Assembly (NCBI GenBank): GCA_965240325.2 | Contig: OZ251222.1 | Location: 1,426,001-1,490,000 of the forward strand | Direction of reading: 5' to 3' | DNA from: Rebecca billardiae RCC1528 | Taxonomy: Eukaryota; Haptophyta | Length of the DNA: 64,000 nucleotides | Shown: positions 54,380-64,000 of the stretch, piece after piece | Layout of the letters: each line of letters begins with the position of its first letter | Numbering within the stretch: the stretch's first letter is position 1 | Made by a program: the position numbers and the translations under genes | The notes under the pieces: model-generated | What the model was told of the DNA's origin: nothing | Databases searched by the model: none | The model's input: the letters and a program-made list of their open reading frames with translations, nothing else

Positions 54380-54419
54380 CTACATGTCCTAAGACAGCAG
54401 CAGGCACTGACAGACACTG

Positions 54420-54632
54420 ACTCATTCTATGATTTAACGACACAGGTAGGACGACGCGGCCGCGGGTCTCCTGATTCGTCGGCGGCAGTCACCGCCGGCA
54501 GTGTGAGTGGCCCGATCACGTCGACACGAAGTCGGCGTTGGTGGCAGAGCATAGCCTGCACCGCGATCGGATTGCTTGAGCGCGGCCTTGAGCTGCTGGA
54601 GCGCGATCCACCTGCGCTGCGCGGCTCGCATG
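54420..54632 (+). repeat. Dispersed ~190-bp repeat, copy 2
   Basis: Same repeat as 30619-30805, here with about 25 bp of extra sequence (GTCACCGCCGGCAGTGTGAG) before the CCCGATC block. Confidence 0.9.
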
Positions 54633-54639
54633 GCCCTGC

Positions 54640-55478
54640 TGTGCCCCGAGCGAGGGCGATGGTGCAGGTCCGGATGTCAGCTGGCAGTCTCAGCCGCTGG
54701 TAGCAGCTGGTCGAGCCTGCCCCGTGCTCCCCGGGCGGTCGCGTACGCGCCTGCCGCTCGAGCCAGCTGGCTGGCTGGCGGCGGCTGGCGCTGCGTCGTC
54801 GTCCAGGGTGCGCTTCGTCCGCTGCTGCGGCAGCTCCTCGTCGTCCAAATCGTCGCCCGGGGGCGAGTCTCGGTCCTCGTGGAGCGGGGCAGCAGGGACT
54901 GGCGTGGGTGCAGCGGTCGGTGCCAGGCGCGCCGCCTTGCGCGCCTGGCGTTCCTTGACGGCGCGTCGAGGAGCGACGGCTCGATGGAGAACGAATCCGT
55001 CGGCCCTCGGCGTCGCGCCGTTGCCCGCGCTTCCCACGCCGGGGCTTCTTCTTCCGCTTCTGAGAGTGCTGCTGCTCGTCGTTCGCCGGCAGCGCCTCAG
55101 CGTCCGAGCCCTGCGCGGCGGGCGGGCGCACCGGCGAGGCCGGCGTGCGCGCTGCGTGCTGGGCGGTCCGCGGGGGAGCAGTAGAAGGCGCGCCACGACC
55201 TCCCTTGCGCCGCCGGCGGGGGCCGGCGGGTTTTCCCTGTGGAGAAGCAGAGCCAGCCTCCTGCGTGGCCGTCCGCTGGCGATGGAGTGCGTCAGCCGCG
55301 TGCCATCCGGAAGCGTGATGGTCCACCAGCGCGAGAGGCCATCCGCGGCGGTGCGCTTCGATCCGTCACACAATGCGCGGTCGGAGAAGCGCAGCTCGCC
55401 GGGGAAAGTCCCCTCGGGCTCGGTGTTCGTGGCGACGCTGGGCATCGTCCGGGTCACGTGGCCATGCTGGACAGACAG
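54640..55478 (-). CDS. Possible degenerate ORF between two direct repeat copies
   Basis: Reading the minus strand from 55450: SVATNTEPEGTFPGELRFSD and SRWWTITLPDGTRLTHSIAS look protein-like. The frame then becomes Pro/Arg-rich, while the adjacent frame gives TATQEAGSASPQGKPAG and KRKKKPRRGKRGQRR. A third segment near the left ends DDLDDEELPQQRTKRTLDDD, then a stop at 54690. These could be one basic, nuclear-type protein broken by frameshifts or introns. The unit is flanked by same-orientation copies of the 190-bp repeat, so a retroelement-like or segmental origin is possible. No family recognised. Confidence 0.25.
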
Positions 55479-55675
55479 ACTCATTCTATGATTTAACGAC
55501 ACAGGACCAGTTAGGACGACGCGGGTCTCCTGATTCGTCGGCGGCAGTGCCCGATCGTCGACACGAAGTCGGCGTTGGTGGCAGAGCATAGCCTGCACCG
55601 CGATCGTAAAGCTTGAGCGCGGCCTTGAGCTGCTGCAAAGCGCGATCCACCTGCGCTGCGCGGCTCGCATGGACT
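55479..55675 (+). repeat. Dispersed ~190-bp repeat, copy 3
   Basis: Same repeat as 30619-30805. Together with copy 2 it brackets the degenerate ORF region. Confidence 0.9.
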
Positions 55676-56398
55676 ACTCGCCGCCCCAGCCATATTGTGC
55701 AATAAGCGGTTAAACAGTTCTAACGATCCTTCGATCAAGCTCAATAGCAATCTCATATTGAATCTAGAATCTCATACGCGCGCCCTTCAATCGAATATCA
55801 TGATGAACGGTACGGAACTGACAATTTGTGCATGTGCCCGTCCTAATCGTACGTGCGTTAAGTTTTGTCGCAATCATGACCCGTGGCCGTTGCTGCTCGG
55901 TCCAAGGGGGTTCAACCCCCTTGCTCGGTCATCAGTGATTAGTTGTTGTTCGGTCTTTCACACCCGCGCCTTTTACCCCCTAATACTGCTGAAAGATACT
56001 ATACTGACTTTGCGCACGCGCCCCTCCTAATCGTTCGTGCATTAAGTTTCGTCGCAATCATCATGGCCCGTTGCTACCAACCACCATCAAATTAATCTCG
56101 CCTGCCTGAGCTGTGTGCGTCTCTTATTCTTAGTAAACTGTACTCGGTCTTTCACACCCTCCCCATAACAAACTGACCCGCGCGCCCTCCAATCAAAAGT
56201 ATAGCATCAGCAGCATGCCATAATAATATGGTGAAACTTCGCGTCGCGAGGACGACCCGCTTTGCCCACGGTGCCGGTAGATCGACAGTTGGCCACTACA
56301 GCACGCCGCGACGACTGCATGGACTTGCGACGCCGAGGAGGACTGCGCGCGCCGCGTACTGAGCCGCTCTGTGTGAGGTTGGGCTCGTCAAGAAAACG
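55676..56398. repeat. Gene-free region with short direct repeats
   Basis: CGTGCGTTAAGTTTTGTCGC near 55850 recurs as CGTGCATTAAGTTTCGTCGC near 56035. CGGTCTTTCACACCC occurs near 55951 and 56144. The CGCCTGCCTGAGCTGTGTG word of the 74-bp repeat lies at 56098. No gene. Confidence 0.7.
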
Positions 56399-57262
56399 AT
56401 GAACGTGAACACGCTCGTATACATCGAGGCAGCTATCGCCGTCGTGCGGGGAAAGCACACGCTCTCGGCGGCTGCCCAGAAGCACGGCCGTGCAGCGTGC
56501 GCCGTGATCTCCCACCTCCTCGACGGGGTCCGCTCTGCGCTGGAGGCGGTGGGCACGCTCGGCGGCGGTGGCGCGAAACGCCTGATCACGGACTTCACCA
56601 CAAGCGCTGCCGCAAACCGCTTCGCGCCGCTCGCAGCGCTCGACGGTGATCAGCCGCCAGCAGCCGCCCGCCCGCCCCGCGGGGGCGGGGGCGCTGATGC
56701 AGGCACACCGCACAGGCGCGCGGCGCGCGGGCCAGCGCGATTCGGCGGCAGGCGCAGGCGTGCCGCGCGAGGGCCAGCGCGATTCGGAGCGGCCCTCCAC
56801 TCCGATGCACTCGGCCTCCAAGCAGCCGAGCGCGCGCCAGGCCGGCATGCTCAGCCTGCCTGGGCACGCGCAACCTCGGCACCACGTGCTACCTCGGCGC
56901 GCTGCTGGCGGCGCTGCTCGCGAGCCCTTCCATCGTCTCGCTCGCCACATCCGCCGCGACGGAGCAGTCCAGCAGCAGCACCGTGTCCGGCGCTCGCTCA
57001 TGTCAACTGTGAGTGGCCCAGCGAGTTGGAGCCAACGCGCAGCTTGCTGGCAGCGATAGAGGAGTACGAGCCGGGGTCGACGAGTTCCATGACCCTGTAC
57101 TCGACGCAGCCATGCTTGCAATCCCCGACGACCAGGTGGAGGGTGGAGGCATCAATGGTAGCGACGTTTCAACCGGTACATGCTGCGGTCGCGGACTGGC
57201 TATCGGCGACAGTCCCGCTGGCACGGCCGCCCGCCGGCCCGGCCCCGGTCGGCGGCAACTGA
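56399..57262 (+). CDS. Putative psq-type HTH protein, with a USP-like Cys-box fragment in another frame
   Basis: The 287-codon frame begins MNVNTLVYIEAAIAVVRGKH and TLSAAAQKHGRAACAVI, a helix-turn-helix of the pipsqueak/pogo transposase type, with Ala spacing of the AAxxxG core. After about residue 80 the frame turns into GC-biased, repeat-containing sequence (RRAARGPARFG twice). In a different plus frame, 56830-57012 reads CLGTRNLGTTCYLGALLAAL, resembling the catalytic Cys box of ubiquitin-specific proteases, and stops at 57012. The first frame then resumes protein-like sequence (LLAAIEEYEPGSTSSMTLY). This may be a spliced gene joining HTH and USP parts, or a degenerate transposon-derived gene. 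Neither reading is secure. Confidence 0.35.
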   Translation: MNVNTLVYIEAAIAVVRGKHTLSAAAQKHGRAACAVISHLLDGVRSALEAVGTLGGGGAKRLITDFTTSAAANRFAPLAALDGDQPPAAARPPRGGGGADAGTPHRRAARGPARFGGRRRRAARGPARFGAALHSDALGLQAAERAPGRHAQPAWARATSAPRATSARCWRRCSRALPSSRSPHPPRRSSPAAAPCPALAHVNCEWPSELEPTRSLLAAIEEYEPGSTSSMTLYSTQPCLQSPTTRWRVEASMVATFQPVHAAVADWLSATVPLARPPAGPAPVGGN

Positions 57263-57653
57263 GTTGATGGCAGCTCAGGCGTCGAAACTGTTACACATGC
57301 CAGACAGCAGACTGCAAGACAGCAGCCGACGGAGGGTGCACCGCGGGTCCCTAACTGCGTTGGTTCTACGGAAGGACCGCGGAACGCGGTCATATATGAT
57401 GTAGTCGCGTCGTCCCGACGATATGACTGTCACGTCAAAGTTCCGAGACTATATTTTGACGGTGCGCACTTATTTAATAGTTATGATTATTCGAATTTTC
57501 GCCCGTCCGTATCCGACGATTCGCGCCGGCCCTTCGGAGGCTTCATGCTTGCACTCTACTGACACTGTACATCAGTTGCACATGACGATGCATCTGAATA
57601 ATCCTATCATATCATCATCGTCATCAATGTCGCCACCATCCTCAGATCAGTCA
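57263..57653. other. Intergenic, no gene seen
   Basis: 3' flank of the coiled-coil gene; moderately AT-rich at 57450-57620. Confidence 0.5.
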
Positions 57654-60600
57654 TCAACGCATCGGCGGTGTTCTCGCCATGCCAACGCTGCCGGCAGACA
57701 AGGGCGACGAGACCACCCCACCTGCACGGGCAGCCGAGGGAACGCCGACAGGCAGCGAATGTGCGGCAGCGATCGGCACAGGCTGCGCCCATGCGTCCTC
57801 CTTGGTGCGCAGACTCTGAGCCTGATACGACGACTGCGGTCGCTGCCCCGACGTCGGGGTACGGTGGAAGTGGGCCGTCGACGCCGTGTGCGGGCGCGTC
57901 TGCGCGAGCTGTGGCAAGCCATCGGCTGTGTACGGCCCGCGCGGCTGTGGCGACGCAACCGTGCGCTTCTCGGCGTCAGGCGTGCCAAGCACATGGAGCG
58001 AGACGTGCGGACCGCTGCGCCCTGTAGCTGCCCTCATCGCGGCGGATCTTGGCGCCGCCCCCTCGCGCCCGACTCCCGCCGTGCCCGCGCCGCCCGCCGT
58101 GCGGCCCGCAGCGGGCGGCGCGCCGTCGAGCATGAAGAGCCAGTCTGCACGCTCCTGCTGGTGCGCCTGCATCTGCATCGTGGCGAGCGCGCGGGCCAGG
58201 CGCTCGATCTCGTCGCGCGCGTACCCGGCACTCTCGGTCGCTTGCGCCGCGCGCGCCTGCGCCTGTGCGAGCTCGGATGCGAGCTGGTTGCGCTCGGCGA
58301 AGAGCACGGTGCGCTCGGACGCGACCTCGGCATTCAGGCTGTGCCACGCGCGCGAGAAGCCCGCTTCGCGCGCTCGCAGCGCCGAGCTGCTCTCCATCGA
58401 GTTGATGCGAGCGGCCTGCGCTTCGTCGCGTGCCGCATCGAGCTCGAGACGCGTCTCCTCGAGCGCGGTGCTCTCCGCGGCGAGCTCGCGCCGCGCCTTT
58501 GCGAGCGCGAGGTTGGTGTCCGCGTTGAGCGCAGTCTCCGCGTCCAGCCGGCCCTCCGTGCGCGTGAGTCTCTTCTCGCTGTCGCGCAGCGCGTCGCGCC
58601 ACAGGCCCTCCTCGGCGGAGCGGCGCGCCTCGGCGCGCACCAGCAGCTTGCCGCGCTGCGCCGACTGGCTCGCCTGCTGCCGGAGCATGTCGCTCTCCGC
58701 CTCGGCCGCGCGCGCGCGCGCCTCGCTCTTGGCGGCGGTCTGAACGGCCTCGAGCAGCTTCTCAGACGTCGCCCTGGCGGCCGCCTCGGCCTCGGCCACG
58801 CGCCTCTGGTGCTCCCTCGCCGCCTTGGTCGCCTTGACGAGCGAGGCGGCGAGGCCCTTGTCGGTCGCGACGTCGTACGGCAGCTCGCCCGCGGATCGCC
58901 ACCGCCGCAGCTCGGCGGGCGGCAGCTCCGCGCCGGCGGTGAGGCTCGGCGCCGAGGCTCTGCGCGCGCGCTCGTGCTCGCTCTCCGCGTGGCCGAGCGC
59001 GACGATCGGCGCCACGTCGATGTCGAGCATCTCGGCGACCTGCAGCACGATGCCCTCCAAGCGCGATTGCTGCTGCTTGAGCTGCTCGACACGCGGCGAG
59101 TCGGGTGCCTCGGGCTCCGCCTCCTCCAAGATCGCGCTGCTGCGTGTGCTCGCCCCGCGCGGCTCGGAGGGCAGCTCGACCATCTCGTCCAGAGACTTGC
59201 CCACATCGCCCACCACCACCGCCGAGCCGGCGACGCTCGGCCGAGCGGAGGGCATCGCCGCGCTCAGCCGTGCGGACGGCGTCGCGCTCGCGCGCGGCGT
59301 CCGCAGCATGGACGAGCGCGTGGACGAGCGCGGCTCGGCCGCACGGCCGTGGCGCAGCATCTCCTCCAGCTCGCGCACGCGCTCGCGCAGCAGCTTGAGC
59401 TCGAAGAGCAGCGCGGCGTCGGGGCCGTTGGCCGGGTCGACGCCCTTGGCGCGGCTCTTCTCCTCCGCCTTCTTTGCGGCCTTCTCCGCGCGCTCGAGCT
59501 GCGCCTGCGAGGCCTTGAGCCGGTCGCGCGCCTGCGGCGTCATCATGTCGGGCACGGGCAGGGCGCTCGAGAGCGCGCTGGCGTTGTGCGTCGCCTCGGC
59601 CGCCTCGAGCTCGGTCTCGGCGAGCGCCGCCTTGAGCGTGCTCGCCTCGAGCTGAGCGCGGTGCCGCAGCTGGCTGAGCTCGTCCTCGTACGCCTCCTCG
59701 CGCGCGGCGTGCTTCTCGGCGAGGGCGTCGAGCTCGCGGGTGTGCTGCTCCTCGAGCTCCGCGCGGATCGAGTCGAGCCGCGCCTGCGCCATCTTGAGCG
59801 CCTCGAGCACCTGCTCGTCCACCTCGATGCCCTGCTGGCGCAGCGCGCGCGAGAGCGTCGCCTGGCACGCGGCCGCGACGGCAGCCGCCTCCTTCTCCGC
59901 CCAGTCCTTGCCCCACGCGTTGCGCCAGGCGTCCTTGCGCTCGTTGAGGTGCGCCTCTGCGCGCTGCGCCTGCTGCTGCAGCTTCTGCTGGTGCTCGGCG
60001 CGCAGCTGCTTGACGAACATCTCGTTCGCCGTGCGCAGCTGCTGCATGCGCACGTCCGCCTCCTTCTCCGCCTGCGAGTAGCCGTCCAGGTAGCCCGCCT
60101 CGCGCGTGCACGCGGCCTCGTCGTCCGCCTCGCGCATCAGGATGGGCAGCTCGAGGCGGGCGCGTAGCTCCGCGCGCTCGACGTGCTCCACCTCGGCGCG
60201 CAGCGCGGTCACGTCCGTCGTGTACTTGTAGTCCGCCCGGATCTCGCGGCGCGCCGCCTCGACGCGCTCGATGTGCATCGCGCGCGCGTGCGAGGAGCGA
60301 GCGACCGCTCGCGTGATGCGGCTCTGGCGCAGGCGCTTCTCGTACTCGTCAACCGTGCGCGCAACCGCCGCCTTCTGCGCCTCCTCGGCCCGCTTGTCCG
60401 CCTCCTCCAGCGTCTTCTGGTGCTGCGCGTTCTTGACGGCGAGCGAGAACTGCAGCTCTTTCGAGTTGGCCGCCTCCGCCTCGTTGCGCTCCTGCTGCTT
60501 CTTCAGCTCCTCCTTCAGCTGGTCGCGCGTGCTGATCAGCCGGTTCACGTCGCGCTGCCACTGCGCCTCGCGCGCGGACATCTCCTTCACCTGCCGCAGC

Positions 60601-60821
60601 GCGGCGTCGCGCGCCTTGGTCACGCGGCTGAGCCGCCACGCGTGCGCGACCTGGTCGACTGCAAACTTCGCCTCCTCCTGCGAATGCGCGCCCGAGTCGT
60701 ACGATTGCTCGGCATCGGCCGGCACAGCTGAGGCGTCGCCGTCGGAGCCGACCGACGGCGCGCCGCCCGCGCCCTCCTCCTCCTCCCCCACCGCCCCGTC
60801 GTCGCCGCCGGACGAGGCCAT
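57654..60821 (-). CDS. Long coiled-coil protein of unknown function
   Basis: Single exon, 1055 residues from MASSGGDDGAVGEEEEG (Met at 60821; the frame is open a further 34 codons upstream). Residues about 1-60 are acidic and disordered. About 60-520 and 690-960 are almost continuous heptad-rich helix (for example QWQRDVNRLISTRDQLKEEL and LRAEHQQKLQQQAQRAEAHL). A Ser/Arg-rich hinge with repeated TPRASATPSARLSAAMPSA (about 530-600) lies between. The C-terminal about 110 residues are Pro/Ser/Thr-rich, without coils. No motor, ATPase or known targeting motif is seen. Such proteins are common at basal bodies, axonemes and the cortex; the CEP70-like gene elsewhere makes a cytoskeletal role plausible but unproven. 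The opposite strand is open for 914 codons as a mirror of Ala/Glu/Arg codons and is not a gene. Confidence 0.8.
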   Translation of the reverse strand: MASSGGDDGAVGEEEEGAGGAPSVGSDGDASAVPADAEQSYDSGAHSQEEAKFAVDQVAHAWRLSRVTKARDAALRQVKEMSAREAQWQRDVNRLISTRDQLKEELKKQQERNEAEAANSKELQFSLAVKNAQHQKTLEEADKRAEEAQKAAVARTVDEYEKRLRQSRITRAVARSSHARAMHIERVEAARREIRADYKYTTDVTALRAEVEHVERAELRARLELPILMREADDEAACTREAGYLDGYSQAEKEADVRMQQLRTANEMFVKQLRAEHQQKLQQQAQRAEAHLNERKDAWRNAWGKDWAEKEAAAVAAACQATLSRALRQQGIEVDEQVLEALKMAQARLDSIRAELEEQHTRELDALAEKHAAREEAYEDELSQLRHRAQLEASTLKAALAETELEAAEATHNASALSSALPVPDMMTPQARDRLKASQAQLERAEKAAKKAEEKSRAKGVDPANGPDAALLFELKLLRERVRELEEMLRHGRAAEPRSSTRSSMLRTPRASATPSARLSAAMPSARPSVAGSAVVVGDVGKSLDEMVELPSEPRGASTRSSAILEEAEPEAPDSPRVEQLKQQQSRLEGIVLQVAEMLDIDVAPIVALGHAESEHERARRASAPSLTAGAELPPAELRRWRSAGELPYDVATDKGLAASLVKATKAAREHQRRVAEAEAAARATSEKLLEAVQTAAKSEARARAAEAESDMLRQQASQSAQRGKLLVRAEARRSAEEGLWRDALRDSEKRLTRTEGRLDAETALNADTNLALAKARRELAAESTALEETRLELDAARDEAQAARINSMESSSALRAREAGFSRAWHSLNAEVASERTVLFAERNQLASELAQAQARAAQATESAGYARDEIERLARALATMQMQAHQQERADWLFMLDGAPPAAGRTAGGAGTAGVGREGAAPRSAAMRAATGRSGPHVSLHVLGTPDAEKRTVASPQPRGPYTADGLPQLAQTRPHTASTAHFHRTPTSGQRPQSSYQAQSLRTKEDAWAQPVPIAAAHSLPVGVPSAARAGGVVSSPLSAGSVGMARTPPMR

Positions 60822-60941
60822 CTCTGCTGCACGCGCAGGCGCAGCGTGGCAGGGTCCACCGCCGTGAGTGAAGATTGGGTGCATCAACGAACTTGTGGCC
60901 TCGTGTAACGACCGAGGGAGCACGGCCGAACTCGGACTCGT

Positions 60942-61013
60942 GTGAAGGTCCCTCCCACTGGGACCTTCACACGTCTCGAGGGACCTTCACACGTTCGACG
61001 AGTGAAGGTCCCT
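60942..61013. repeat. Two adjacent hairpins with the same 11-12-bp stem
   Basis: GTGAAGGTCCC (60942) pairs with GGGACCTTCAC (60960), and AGGGACCTTCAC (60979) pairs with GTGAAGGTCCCT (61002). All four copies of GTGAAGGTCCC lie 120-190 bp upstream of the coiled-coil start codon, so they may be promoter sites or the remains of a small element. Confidence 0.85.
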
Positions 61014-61789
61014 CCGCTGGCGCCGCCCGTTGGCGCTGGATGGGATGGCCGCGTGCGTGCGCGAGCGCCCGCCTCGCGTCGCGCGCCCCGCGCGCAGAGC
61101 GCGCGCTCGGCCGCGCGCGACGCGGCGGAGTCGAGGCTGACATACCCCTGGCCCACTTCGCGCCGCGCAACGCCGCCCACGCCCATCGCCGCTCGCACGC
61201 GCAGGCCTGCCGCGCACGGCTTGGGCTTTTCAGCACAGGCTGGCGGCGGCGCGCCGGGCCGAGGGCTCGGCCAGTGTTGTGCCCCTCGGCCAGGCCGAGA
61301 CTTGGCGGAGGCGCGGGTAGTGCCATCGCCTGCCCAGATCCCGGGCCTCACCGTCAGAGTGTGCACGCGAGGCGCGCTGTCGTGGTCGACAGGTGAGGCG
61401 CCGCGTGCTCGCCCTCGAGCGGGCAGCGGACATACCGGCAGGCGCGCGCGCACACAGCGGGGCTGTCGAGCTGCTTCCGGCTGGGTAGATCGACGGCGCA
61501 TGCCCTGGCCCTGGTCTGGGAGGCGTGCGCGGGTTCGGAGGCCGGTGAACGCTCGGCGCGGACCCACGTGTCTTGCCGGGCACGGTTGCGCGACAGCTCT
61601 GCAGCCAGTCTCGAGGCTGAGTGGCATCAGAGCGCTTGCCGGCGTGCTGGCGGGCTCAGCCGCCGGGCCGATGCCCACGCCTTGGCCGGGATGCGACCGG
61701 CCTCCGCGTCCTCCGCAGCCGCCTGGAGCCGTCGACCCGCTGCCCACGGCCCGCGGCCGGCAGGCCGCTTGGCGGATGGCCAGAGGAGC
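61014..61789. other. Region without a supported gene
   Basis: Long frames are open on both strands (for example 60942-62096 plus and 60884-61747 minus), but they mirror each other and lack protein-like composition. Confidence 0.4.
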
Positions 61790-62480
61790 AGGCGGCCGAG
61801 CCGGCTGGGCGGCAGCGAGGGTGGTGGAGATGGAGGCGGGCTCGGCGGCGGAGGCGGCGGAGGCGGGCTTGATAGCGGGCTCGGCGGCGGCGAGGATGGC
61901 AGGTTCAGTGCTGGCGATGACGGTGGGCTTGGCGGTGAGCTCGGCGGTGGCTGACGTGGCAGACTTGGCGGTGGGATCGGCTGCCGGCGGCTTGGTGGCA
62001 GCGGAGGCGGCGGCGACGGGATCGAGCTCGGCGGCGTGGTCGGAGGCGGTGCTGATGGCGGCGATGATGGTAGCGGGCTTGTTGGCGGCGATGTAGGCAG
62101 CGACGGCTGCGGGCTCAGCGGCGGGCTTTGTGGCGGCGATGTAGGCGGTGATGACGGTGGTGGGCTCAGCGGCGGGGTCGGCAGCGGCGACGGCAGCGGC
62201 AGGCTCGAGGTGGGCTTGGTGGCGGTGATGGCGGCCGGGCTCGGCTATGGACTTTGCGGCGGTGGGCTCGGGGGCGGAGTCGGTGGCGGCGAAGGTGGCG
62301 AACCCAGCGCTAGGCTTGGCGCTGGGGTGGAGGAGATGGGCTTGGTTGTCCGTGGTGGGCTTGGTGGCGGCGATTTGGCGATGATGGCTGTGAGCGGCGG
62401 AGTGGCCATGAGCTCGGCAGAGGTGACGGTGGCTCGGGAACGGTGGCTGGCTCGGCGGCGGCTTCGGCGGCCGCGACGGA
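61790..62480. repeat. GGCGGYG-rich minisatellite
   Basis: Imperfect repeats of GGCGGCGGGCTYGGCGGYG and GGCGGCGATGTAGGC-type units. On the plus strand they encode Gly/Asp-rich peptides. On the minus strand an uninterrupted reading such as AEPAAVAAYIAANKPATIIA gives an Ala/Pro/Lys-rich repeat protein. The minus reading is the less biased one and could be real, but no start or partner exon is visible. Confidence 0.7.
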
Positions 62481-64000
62481 GACGGGCTGTGAGGCGGCTA
62501 GGGCGGTGGTGTGGGATGGGATTACTGCGTCACTGTTGCCCTCGGTCAGAGCTTGGCGGGGACACAGCGCGGCCAAGCTCCGGGCGTTGGCGCTGCCGCC
62601 AGGTCGGCCGCAGGCCACCCACTCGTCGGCAAAGCTTGGGCGGCAGCGATGCCCAGACATGAAGGAGGGCACTGCGGGATCGCTGCGTCACCTCGGGAAG
62701 GCTGAGTCCATGAGAGAGATGATCGGCACTGCCCCGTCTGGTGGAGTTCGATGAGCTGACTTAGACTACTTTTGCGACCGTAGGCTGCTGCTCGGCCTTG
62801 TCAGAGTCGACATCCGACCTAGCGCCAGCGCGGCGCAGTACGTATCGATTGAGTCATTGCGCGGACCAGCAGCATGAGACGTCATCGCGACTCGGAGTTC
62901 GTCACGTGCCACTCAACCGCGTCCGACCCGCCCCACTGCCACCTTGGGCAAGCGCCTGCAGACGATACGGCGGGCCAGCATCATAAGCTGCGCTCCTGCT
63001 GAGTGCTGGCTGATGATGACTGCGTCAGACGACTGCGCATTGCAGCCGCAGCCATACCGTACATACGCTCTCAGCGGGACTACGCGCGAGTTGTTCTGCC
63101 TTCTAGCGGTGCCGGCACGTGGCGCGACGATTCTGGCGTCATTATCACTTGACGACTCGACTGATCACGACGAGTGGCCCTTCTCAAGCAAGTGCAGCAG
63201 CATTAGAAGTATAGCCTACACTCGTCCGTCATCGTCTGGTTCCCCTGAGAAGTCTTCTGGAATGCATCAGCGACATGCTCCCGCAGCCTGGTCAGTGGTC
63301 CAAGCCAGTCACATCCGGCAGCCTGACATCATCCCACATGCCGCGTGGGCAGAGAGGCGCGCTATGCCCACGCGACTGGCTTCCTAGAAGCTGCCGTGAC
63401 GGAACGAGTGTCAGCAGTGGACCGCCGGCCGGTGCCGCGCGCCGCACCGCCGGGCCCAATGGCAACGAACACCCGGTGGCCGGCGGTGCGGCCCTAGGCT
63501 AGTGCGGCGGATCTATCGCGTATAGAACGACCGGCCGTGACGCGCTCTGCACCACGTACATTCGGACGCGGCAATGAGCAGCATGCACCACCGTCCGGCC
63601 GTCTCAGGTCGCTGTCGTCGGCAGCCAGCCGGTGCCGGGCACGGTGGCGCCGGGCGCTCGTAGCTGAAGGACCGCGATCAAGGATTGATTGCCAAGTCGT
63701 CAGCCGACGACTGGGAAGTTGAGCCTGATGCTGCCCGCTGCCGGTTCGCGGGACGAATGACGAGCAGCCTATGGCCCGTGAACCTGCGTCAGCTCCTAGA
63801 ACTCTTCCAGACGCGGTGAGGATATCCCTCACGAACTCAGCCCTCTCGCGCTGACGCAGCGCGTCTTGCGGCCTGCTGCGTGCCGCGAGCTATCGGACAG
63901 CGCGGCCCGCCGGCCGCGGGCCTTGGGCGGCGGGTCGACGGCTCCAGGCGGCTGCGGAGGACGCGGAGGCCGGTCGCATCCCGGCCAAGGCGTGGGCATC
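62481..64000. other. Region without a supported gene
   Basis: No frame with convincing protein composition, no RNA gene and no large repeat recognised. GCCGCACCGCCGGGCCCAAT and CGGTGGCCGGCGGTGCGGCC at 63441-63492 can pair imperfectly. Confidence 0.4.

Noticed and set aside
57423-60167. 914-codon plus-strand open frame
   Set aside because: It is the exact antisense mirror of the coiled-coil gene; GC-rich Ala/Glu/Arg codons leave the opposite strand open, and the translation is Arg/Leu/Ala noise.

Overview
This window is GC-rich nuclear DNA from a single-celled eukaryote, most likely a flagellated alga with a red-lineage secondary plastid such as a haptophyte (inference). The evidence is as follows. 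Genes are monocistronic and face both ways. Several reading frames only make sense after removing short GT-AG introns (about 88-178 bp), often with GTGCG donors. The proteins are eukaryotic: a CEP70-like centrosomal protein, MED11-like, GSKIP-domain, TRM7-type FtsJ, a GLTP-fold protein and a Golgi-type sulfotransferase. One membrane protein starts with a signal-like segment followed by an AFAP motif, as in plastid proteins of such algae. Exact lineage cannot be settled from the sequence alone.

Layout. 1-515 is one arm of a 50-kb-spaced inverted duplication of a broken gene (other arm 50715-51512). 722-13858 is a four-copy tandem array of about 3.5-kb units. Each unit carries a two-exon gene for a hybrid histidine-kinase-like protein with a receiver domain. 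Three units also carry a possible small Cys/His protein and a CT microsatellite, and unit 1 is interrupted by a 1-kb foldback element with a TTAA target duplication. 14-16.9 kb is mostly repeats. 16.9-30.3 kb holds CEP70-like, a metallophosphoesterase divergent from MED11-like, a plastid membrane protein with two nested palindromic elements just upstream, and an oligopeptidase B. 30.3-36.6 kb holds a TA-flanked inverted-repeat element enclosing a fucosyltransferase-like gene, then a glycosyltransferase-FkbM methyltransferase fusion. 38.3-42.2 kb is the densest gene cluster: galactokinase with a spliced membrane tail, and GLTP divergent from TRM7-like. 42.4-47.3 kb is repeats, including a 95/98-bp satellite with a G-rich motif in every unit. 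47.6-50.5 kb holds an mS23-like mitoribosomal protein, GSKIP, and a sulfotransferase divergent from GSKIP. 50.7-57.3 kb is degenerate or unresolved coding sequence and dispersed repeats. 57.65-60.8 kb is one long coiled-coil gene, and the rest is low complexity with no gene I can support.

The genes do not form one pathway. They are housekeeping and secretory/glycosylation genes set between repeat blocks. Three pairs of start codons face each other across 73-259 bp and probably share promoters. Gene structures were inferred by eye from reading frames, splice consensus and family motifs; no search or transcript was available.
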